Source of the DNA: Pseudomonadota bacterium
GTDB lineage: Bacteria; Pseudomonadota; Alphaproteobacteria; Sphingomonadales; Sphingomonadaceae
DNA length: 9,646 nucleotides
Direction: 5' to 3'
Assembly: GCA_029781465.1 (NCBI GenBank)
Contig: JAKOWQ010000248.1
Coordinates: 1-9,646 of the forward strand
Translations under genes and position numbers: made by a program
Part shown: positions 5,167 to 9,646 of the stretch, piece by piece
How the letters are laid out: each line of letters begins with the position of its first letter
Position numbering within the stretch: position 1 is the first letter of the stretch
Notes under the pieces: model-generated
Databases searched by the model: none
What the model was told of the DNA's origin: nothing
What the model saw: the letters and a program-made list of their open reading frames with translations, nothing else

Positions 5167-6792
5167 GTGGCCAGCGCCGCCTCCCCTGCCTCACGTCGGC
5201 CGGCCCGCGCGGCCCAGCCGCAGCAAGCGGTGGCGGATGTCGCACTGTTGCCGGTTGAGAACACCATGCTGCTGGTGGTGGGGATCATGATCGCCTCGCT
5301 GATCCAGATCCTCGACACGACCATCGCCAACGTCGCGATCCCGCATATGCAATCGACCCTCGGTGCAACCTCGGATGAGGTAAGCTGGGTGCTGACGAGC
5401 TATATCATCGCCATGGCGGTTGCGATGCCGATCACCGGCTGGCTAGCCGACCGGGTGGGCTCGCGGCGGCTGTTCCTGCTCTCGGTCAGCGGCTTCGTGG
5501 TAACCTCGATGCTGTGCGGGATGGCCCAGAACATCACCCAGATGGTGATCTTCCGTGCCTTGCAGGGGGCAACGGGCGCCTTCATCTCGCCGCTCAGCCA
5601 GGCCGCGATGATCGATACCAACAAGCCTTCGCGCCAGCCGCAAATGATGGCTCTGTGGGGCATGGGGATCATGGTCGGCCCGATCCTGGGGCCGATCCTT
5701 GGCGGTTGGCTGACCGAGAACTGGAACTGGCGCTCGGTGTTTTACGTCAACGTTCCGCTCGGCGCGATTTCGCTGGTGATCCTGATGGGCGAACTGCCCT
5801 CGCGCCCGATCCTGAGGCGCCGCTTCGACCTGACCGGCTTTGCCCTGGTCGCGACAGCGCTCACCGCGATCCAGCTGCTGCTCGACCGGGGCAATCATAT
5901 CGACTGGTTCCAGGCCGGGGAGGCCTGGATCTATGCTGTGATCGGGCTGTCCGCCGCGTGGATGGCGGTGATCCACCTTTCCACCGCGAAAGAGCCCTTG
6001 TTCAACCGGCACCTGTTCGCCGATCCGAACTATGTCGCCGCGCTGATGTTCATGGTTGCGATCGGGGTGGTGATGTTTGCCACCATGGCGCTGCTTCCGC
6101 CGATGTTGCAGCGCCTGATGGGATACGGGGTAATCGATACCGGCATGGCGCTGATGCCGCGCGGGGTCGGAACGCTGATCACCATGCAGATTTCAGGCTT
6201 GCTCATCCGGCGCGGTTTCGATCCCAGAATTCTGATTGCCAGCGGCTTCGCGGTCGCGGGGCTTTCACTATGGGAAATGTCGAGCTGGTCGCTGCAGGTC
6301 GATAACTACCATGTCGCCATGTCGGGATTCGTCCAGGGGATTGGCATGGGATTTGTGTTCATCCCGCTCAACGCCACCGCCTTTGCCACGCTTGTCCCGG
6401 CGCTGCGGACCGATGGGTCGAGCCTGCTCAACCTGTCGCGCTCGATCGGTTCGTCGGTCGGTATTTCGGTTGTCACCGCACTGTTCGGGCAGAACCTGCA
6501 GCGCAGCCATTCCGAGGTTGGCGGTCACGTCACCTCATCGGTCACCGACCTGATCGATTTTGCCACGCTTGACCGGTTTCAGGCCTATGGCGAAGCCGCG
6601 CTGCGCATGGTCGATGCCGAGGTCAACCGCCAGGCGGCGATGATCGCCTATCTCGACAATTTCTACATGATGATGTGGCTCAGCCTTGCCGCGATCCCGC
6701 TGGTGGCGATGATGCGCAAGCCCGATCTGCGGCGCGTGCCTCCAGGCGGCATCCCCGGCGACAAGGCCGAGGCCGCCGATTTGCCGCACTAG
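5167..6792 (+). CDS. emrB: EmrB-type MFS multidrug transporter (DHA2 family, 14 TMS)
   Basis: Inner-membrane proton-drug antiporter, 541 aa, of the DHA2 branch of the major facilitator superfamily. TM1 carries the DHA2 motif LDTTIANVAIPHM (49-61). Motif A is GWLADRVGSRRLF (91-103), a motif-B-like RALQGATGAF follows (130-139), and motif C covers GIMVGPILGPILGG (167-180). The piece LLLDRGNHIDWF (237-248) and the late helix with FVQGIGMGFVFIPL (388-401) resemble E. coli EmrB as I remember it. The first ~33 residues are an Ala/Pro-rich cytoplasmic extension, longer than in E. coli EmrB. The start is GTG 5167, 11 nt after emrA, with a weak AGGCGG upstream; an internal start is possible. The substrate range cannot be read from sequence. 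The stop is 8 nt from the end of the convergent GFA-family gene, and no terminator hairpin lies between them. Confidence 0.94.
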   Translation: MASAASPASRRPARAAQPQQAVADVALLPVENTMLLVVGIMIASLIQILDTTIANVAIPHMQSTLGATSDEVSWVLTSYIIAMAVAMPITGWLADRVGSRRLFLLSVSGFVVTSMLCGMAQNITQMVIFRALQGATGAFISPLSQAAMIDTNKPSRQPQMMALWGMGIMVGPILGPILGGWLTENWNWRSVFYVNVPLGAISLVILMGELPSRPILRRRFDLTGFALVATALTAIQLLLDRGNHIDWFQAGEAWIYAVIGLSAAWMAVIHLSTAKEPLFNRHLFADPNYVAALMFMVAIGVVMFATMALLPPMLQRLMGYGVIDTGMALMPRGVGTLITMQISGLLIRRGFDPRILIASGFAVAGLSLWEMSSWSLQVDNYHVAMSGFVQGIGMGFVFIPLNATAFATLVPALRTDGSSLLNLSRSIGSSVGISVVTALFGQNLQRSHSEVGGHVTSSVTDLIDFATLDRFQAYGEAALRMVDAEVNRQAAMIAYLDNFYMMMWLSLAAIPLVAMMRKPDLRRVPPGGIPGDKAEAADLPH

Positions 6793-6800
6793 GCTGGAGA

Positions 6801-7247
6801 CTATTCCGGAACCTCAAGCCCTGCCGCCTTCCAGCGTTCCGCGACACTGGCAGTGCTGGCCGAATAGTGGCGCGGCAGATCGCGGGTATCGAGCCAGGCC
6901 TCGTGGACCGATTCGCACCCGGCGTGGGCCACGGGCCGGAATCCGGAAGGATCGTCGAAGCTTCCCACGGTCAGGTCGGCATCGCCTTTGCCATCGGCCC
7001 AGAAGAACCCCAGCGGCGAGCCGCAAGTCGAACAGAACGGCCGCCGCGCGATGGGTGAGGAGGCAAACCAGTCTGGCTCGCTCAGCCAGGTGACCTTGGC
7101 GGGATCGACCTGGACGAAGGCGGCGGCAATCCCCCCGGTGGCCTTCTGGCACATCCGACAATGGCACCAATAGGCTTCGTCGTTGTCGATCTCGACCGCG
7201 TAGCGCACACGCCCGCACTGGCAGCCGCCGGTCATTGTCCGGGTCAT
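6801..7247 (-). CDS. GFA-family zinc-binding protein (glutathione-dependent formaldehyde-activating enzyme/CENP-V fold)
   Basis: A 148-aa GFA-fold protein. The cysteine pattern is complete: GGCQCG (Cys9, Cys11), CHCRMC (Cys28, Cys30, Cys33) and FCSTCGSPLG (Cys72, Cys75). It fits the structural and catalytic zinc ligands of the Gfa family. Only a few members have been tested on S-hydroxymethylglutathione, and most have no known substrate, so activity on formaldehyde is not established. ATG 7247 is preferred because AAGGGG (7255-7260) sits 7 nt before it on the minus strand and the GGCQCG motif then lies near the N terminus as usual. An open extension to 7406 would lie inside asd. The gene starts 4 nt after the asd stop, so the two are very likely co-transcribed and coupled. 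Confidence 0.9.
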   Translation of the reverse strand: MTRTMTGGCQCGRVRYAVEIDNDEAYWCHCRMCQKATGGIAAAFVQVDPAKVTWLSEPDWFASSPIARRPFCSTCGSPLGFFWADGKGDADLTVGSFDDPSGFRPVAHAGCESVHEAWLDTRDLPRHYSASTASVAERWKAAGLEVPE

Positions 7248-7251
7248 CGCC

Positions 7252-8277
7252 CTACCCCTTCTGCAAATGCCGCCGCCCCAGCAGTTCCGCGATCTGCACC
7301 GCGTTGAGTGCGGCGCCTTTCCTGAGGTTATCGGATACGCACCACAGCGCCAGGCCGTTGTCGACAGTGGGATCCTCGCGCACGCGGGAAACGAAGGTGG
7401 CGCCATCGCCGACGCATTCCACCGGGGTGACGTATCCGCCGTCCTCGCGCTTGTCGACCAGCATCACGCCCGGCGCCTCGCGCAGCAGGGCCTGGGCCTG
7501 TGCGGCGGAAATCTCCTCCTCGAACTCCAGGTTGATCGCCTCGCTGTGCCCCACGAACACCGGCACGCGCACGCAGGTGGCGCTGACCTTGATCTTCGAT
7601 CCGAGGATCTTCTTGGTTTCGACCACCATTTTCCATTCTTCCTTGGTCGATCCGTCATCAAGGAAGCTGTCGATATGCGGGATGACGTTGAAGGCGATCT
7701 GCTTGGTGAACTTCACCGGATCACAGCCGTCGCCAACGAAGATATTGCGGCTCTGCTCGAACAGCTCGTCCATCCCGGCCTTGCCCGCGCCCGAAACCGA
7801 TTGATAGGTGGCAACCACCACGCGCCGGATCGTCGCCGCATCGTGCAGGGGTTTCAGCGCCACGACCATCTGAGCGGTCGAGCAATTGGGATTGGCGATG
7901 ATCATGCGCCGTTTGTAACCGTCGATCGCATCGGGGTTGACCTCGGGCACGATCAGCGGCACGTCGGGGTCCATGCGGTAGAACGAGGAATTGTCGATCA
8001 CCACGCAGCCCGCCGCGGCGGCCTTGGGCGCATAGTCCTTTGACACCGCCGATCCGGCGGAAAACAGCGCGATGTCCCAGCCAGCGAAATCGAAATGCTC
8101 GATATTGCGGACCTTGAGCATGCGGCCGGTCTCACCGAACTCGATCTCATCCCCGGTCGAGCGCGAACTGGCAACGGCGGCCAGCTCCTCGATCGGGAAT
8201 TCGCGCTCGGCCAGCACGTTCAGCATCTCGCGCCCGACATTGCCGGTCGCGCCGACCACCACCACCCGGTAACCCAT
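7252..8277 (-). CDS. asd: Aspartate-semialdehyde dehydrogenase
   Basis: NADPH-dependent cytoplasmic enzyme that reduces aspartyl phosphate to aspartate semialdehyde. This is the branch point to lysine, diaminopimelate for cell wall, threonine, methionine and isoleucine. The protein is 341 aa. The nucleotide-binding loop is GATGNVG (9-15). SSRSTGDE follows (37-44), and the catalytic Cys132 is in NPNCSTAQ. The substrate/active-site block is RVPVFVGHSEAINLE, with His244 as the catalytic base. The frame is open up to 8547, but that extension crosses a terminator and rplS. Of two ATGs at 8283 and 8277, the second is better because GGAG (8284-8287) lies 6 nt before it and touches the first. The upstream rplS terminator implies its own promoter in the GC-rich 8288-8330 stretch; I see no convincing one. 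The GFA gene follows directly. Confidence 0.96.
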   Translation of the reverse strand: MGYRVVVVGATGNVGREMLNVLAEREFPIEELAAVASSRSTGDEIEFGETGRMLKVRNIEHFDFAGWDIALFSAGSAVSKDYAPKAAAAGCVVIDNSSFYRMDPDVPLIVPEVNPDAIDGYKRRMIIANPNCSTAQMVVALKPLHDAATIRRVVVATYQSVSGAGKAGMDELFEQSRNIFVGDGCDPVKFTKQIAFNVIPHIDSFLDDGSTKEEWKMVVETKKILGSKIKVSATCVRVPVFVGHSEAINLEFEEEISAAQAQALLREAPGVMLVDKREDGGYVTPVECVGDGATFVSRVREDPTVDNGLALWCVSDNLRKGAALNAVQIAELLGRRHLQKG

Positions 8278-8283
8278 CTGCAT

Positions 8284-8287
8284 CTCC
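8284..8287 (-). promoter_or_regulatory. Shine-Dalgarno that decides the asd start
   Basis: GGAG on the minus strand lies directly against one ATG (8283) and 6 nt before a second in-frame ATG (8277). Normal spacing supports the second ATG, giving a protein that begins MGYRVVVVGATG. Confidence 0.7.
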
Positions 8288-8330
8288 AAATTCCGTTCGC
8301 GCCGCGATAGCGCCGCGCGCGGCCGCCGCA

Positions 8331-8364
8331 AAGAAAAAGGCGCCCCGGTTGCCCGGAGCGCCCT
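8331..8364 (-). terminator. Intrinsic terminator of trmD-rplS
   Basis: Read on the minus strand, GGCGCTCCGG (8362-8353) pairs with CCGGGGCGCC (8348-8339) around a GCAA loop. This is a 10-bp stem with one G-U pair capped by a GNRA tetraloop. It is followed by TTTTTCTT. It starts about 21 nt after the rplS stop and lies ahead of asd, so it separates the two transcription units. Confidence 0.92.
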
Positions 8365-8383
8365 TTCTGCCTGCTTTGGCTTG

Positions 8384-8752
8384 TCAGCCTTCGCTGCGCA
8401 CGTCGCGGCGCTCGGCGATACGGGCGCGCTTGCCGGTGCGGCCGCGCAGGTAATAGAGCTTGGCCCGGCGCACCACGCCCTTGCGGACCACGGTGATGCT
8501 GTCGATGTTGGGCGAATAGATCGGGAACACGCGCTCCACGCCTTCACCGAAGCTCATCTTGCGGACGGTGAAGTTGCTGGAGATACCCTTGTTGGCGCGG
8601 GCGATGCACACGCCTTCGAACGCCTGGACGCGGGTGCGTTCGCCTTCGACGACGCGCACGCCGACGCGGACGGTATCGCCGGGGCGAAATTCGGGGATGG
8701 TCTTGCCGGCCTTGGCAATTTCCTCGGCCTCGATCTGCTGGATCAGGTTCAC
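8384..8752 (-). CDS. rplS: 50S ribosomal protein L19
   Basis: Large-subunit protein L19, 122 aa, located at the 30S-50S interface. The N terminus MNLIQQIEAEEI, the segment IPEFRPGDTVRVGVRVVEG (19-37), the block QAFEGVCIARANKGI (43-57), and the C-terminal basic run KLYYLRGRTGKRARIAER (98-115) are diagnostic. The start is GTG at 8752 with GAGG at about 8757-8760 on the minus strand, 6 nt after the trmD stop, so the pair is an operon. The intrinsic terminator follows closely. Confidence 0.97.
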   Translation of the reverse strand: MNLIQQIEAEEIAKAGKTIPEFRPGDTVRVGVRVVEGERTRVQAFEGVCIARANKGISSNFTVRKMSFGEGVERVFPIYSPNIDSITVVRKGVVRRAKLYYLRGRTGKRARIAERRDVRSEG

Positions 8753-8758
8753 TGGTCC

Positions 8759-9496
8759 TCAGTCCTTCTTCTTCGCCTGCGCGCCAGAGGCAGACTGGAC
8801 CCGAGCACCCTCATGGCGCTCCCAAAGATCCGGCCTGCGTAACCGTGTGTCGATCTCGGACTGGCGTTCACGCCAAGCCGCGATCTTCGCATGATCCCCC
8901 GATCGCAGCACTTCAGGGATCGTGCGCCCTTCCCATTCCTGGGGCCGGGTATAGTGGGGATATTCGAGCAAACCGTTCTCGAACGATTCCTCGGCCCCGC
9001 TTGAAGCCGCGCCCATTACGCCGGGAAGCAGGCGAATGCAAGCGTCGAGAAGCATGATCGCCGCAGGCTCGCCGCCCGACAGGACGATATCGCCGACCGA
9101 CACCTCCTCAACCGCGCGGCCCGCGAAAATCCGCTCGTCGAAACCCTCGAACCGCCCGCACAGCACGATCACCCCCGGACCCGCCGCAAGCTCGCGCACG
9201 CGGGCCTGGGTCAGCGGGCGCCCGCGCGGGGTCATCGCCATCACCGGGCAATCGGGATGCGCCGCGCGGGCATGGTCGATCGCCGCCGCCAGCACATCGG
9301 CGCGCAGCACCATGCCTGCCCCGCCGCCGGCCGGGGTATCGTCAACCGTGCGGTGCCTGTCGGCCGCGAAATCGCGGATCTGGACGGTATCGAGGCTCCA
9401 TTTCCCCTCATCGCGCGCACGGCTCGCCAGGCTGACGCCCAGCGGCCCCGGAAACATTTCCGGGTAGAGGGTAAGGATGGTGGCAGCAAAGGTCAT
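8759..9496 (-). CDS. trmD: tRNA (guanine37-N1)-methyltransferase
   Basis: SPOUT-class enzyme, 245 aa, that methylates G37 of tRNA with S-adenosylmethionine and prevents +1 frameshifting; it acts as a dimer with a trefoil knot. Family motifs in order: ILTLYPEMFPGPLG (7-20), VDDTPAGGGAGMVLR (51-65), LCGRFEGFDERI (112-123), the knot loop SVGDIVLSGGEPAA (133-146), and SGAEESFENGLLEYPHYTRP (166-185). The last motif normally has Asp before SF (Asp169 in E. coli/Haemophilus, the proposed base); here it is Glu170. I chose ATG 9496 over a TTG at 9514 because the protein then begins MTFAATILTLYPEMF like other TrmD proteins; GAAAGG lies about 8 nt upstream. It precedes rplS by 6 nt. The usual upstream partners rpsP and rimM are not adjacent. 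Confidence 0.96.
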   Translation of the reverse strand: MTFAATILTLYPEMFPGPLGVSLASRARDEGKWSLDTVQIRDFAADRHRTVDDTPAGGGAGMVLRADVLAAAIDHARAAHPDCPVMAMTPRGRPLTQARVRELAAGPGVIVLCGRFEGFDERIFAGRAVEEVSVGDIVLSGGEPAAIMLLDACIRLLPGVMGAASSGAEESFENGLLEYPHYTRPQEWEGRTIPEVLRSGDHAKIAAWRERQSEIDTRLRRPDLWERHEGARVQSASGAQAKKKD

Positions 9497-9577
9497 GTCC
9501 AGCGCCTTTCCCAAATCTGCAAGCCAAGCGCAATTGCCCTCTTGTCATGCCGGCCTGTCGCTGCGAACTCTCAGACC

Positions 9578-9646
9578 ATGAGAAAACTGATCCTGGTTCT
9601 GCCCCTGCTGGTCGCGGCTCCCGCCATGGCCGAGGAAATCGGCGGG
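9578..9646 (+). CDS. N terminus of a secreted protein (partial, runs off window)
   Basis: The first 23 codons read MRKLILVLPLLVAAPAMAEE and then IGG, up to the window edge. This is a classic Sec signal peptide: two basic residues, a hydrophobic core, and a signal peptidase I site of the AMA type, with cleavage most likely before EE. The mature protein is exported to the periplasm or beyond; its function cannot be told. It is divergent from trmD, with 81 bp between the starts. No clear Shine-Dalgarno precedes the ATG. TTGTCA (9542-9547) could be a -35, but the matching -10 is poor. Confidence 0.7.
   Translation, partial: MRKLILVLPLLVAAPAMAEEIGG

Noticed and set aside
6793..6800. Bidirectional terminator between emrB and the GFA gene
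   Set aside because: The gap is only 8 nt and I find no convincing stem with a T or A run around it.
7267..8043. A 258-codon plus-strand open frame opposite asd
   Set aside because: It mirrors asd, is rich in His/Arg/Gly as antisense shadows in GC-rich DNA usually are, and shows no family motif.
8288..8330. asd promoter with TTTGCG and TATCGC-like hexamers
   Set aside because: The matches are weak and the region is almost pure GC, so the pairing is not better than chance.
8278..8547. N-terminal extension of asd
   Set aside because: It would cross the trmD-rplS terminator and rplS; Asd proteins start just before the GATGNVG loop, as with ATG 8277.
1..9646. CRISPR array, insertion sequence, integrase, att site, tRNA or rRNA
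   Set aside because: I saw no spaced direct repeats, no transposase or integrase motif, no flanking inverted repeats of IS type and no tRNA-like cloverleaf on either strand.

Overview
This is a GC-rich chromosomal window from what is most likely an alphaproteobacterium, probably a sphingomonad (Novosphingobium/Sphingomonas/Erythrobacter type). That placement rests on codon use, the style of the ribosomal proteins and the long Ala/Glu-rich tail on L9; it is an inference, not a database result. The window is dense with ordinary genes. I found no mobile element, CRISPR array, tRNA or rRNA, and I do not see a new defence or biosynthetic system.

Plus strand, 1-1340: the ribosomal protein operon rpsF-rpsR-rplI (S6, S18, L9), ending in a strong intrinsic terminator. 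It is followed by amn (AMP nucleosidase, 1383-2816), whose best promoter places transcription start at or next to the ATG. amn runs tail-to-tail into a minus-strand alpha/beta hydrolase (2794-3558), and the two coding regions overlap by 23 bp.

Plus strand, 3646-6792: a compact drug-efflux cassette made of a MarR-family regulator, an EmrA-type membrane fusion protein and an EmrB-type DHA2 MFS transporter. The regulator and fusion-protein genes overlap by 8 nt, and 11 nt separate the fusion protein from the transporter. The 87-bp region between the hydrolase and the regulator holds a GCGCA-N9-TGCGC inverted repeat over -10-like sequences on both strands. It is a plausible autoregulatory operator that might also control the hydrolase.

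Minus strand, 6801-9496, in transcription order: trmD (tRNA m1G37 methyltransferase), rplS (L19), an intrinsic terminator, asd (aspartate-semialdehyde dehydrogenase), then a GFA-family zinc protein 4 nt after asd. trmD-rplS is the distal half of the usual rpsP-rimM-trmD-rplS operon. Here the partner genes are not upstream; a divergent gene for a secreted protein begins at 9578 and runs off the window end.

The points most worth checking are the shared operator at 3619-3637, the predicted leaderless start of amn, the Asp-to-Glu change at the TrmD catalytic position, the trmD-rplS split, and the asd-GFA coupling.
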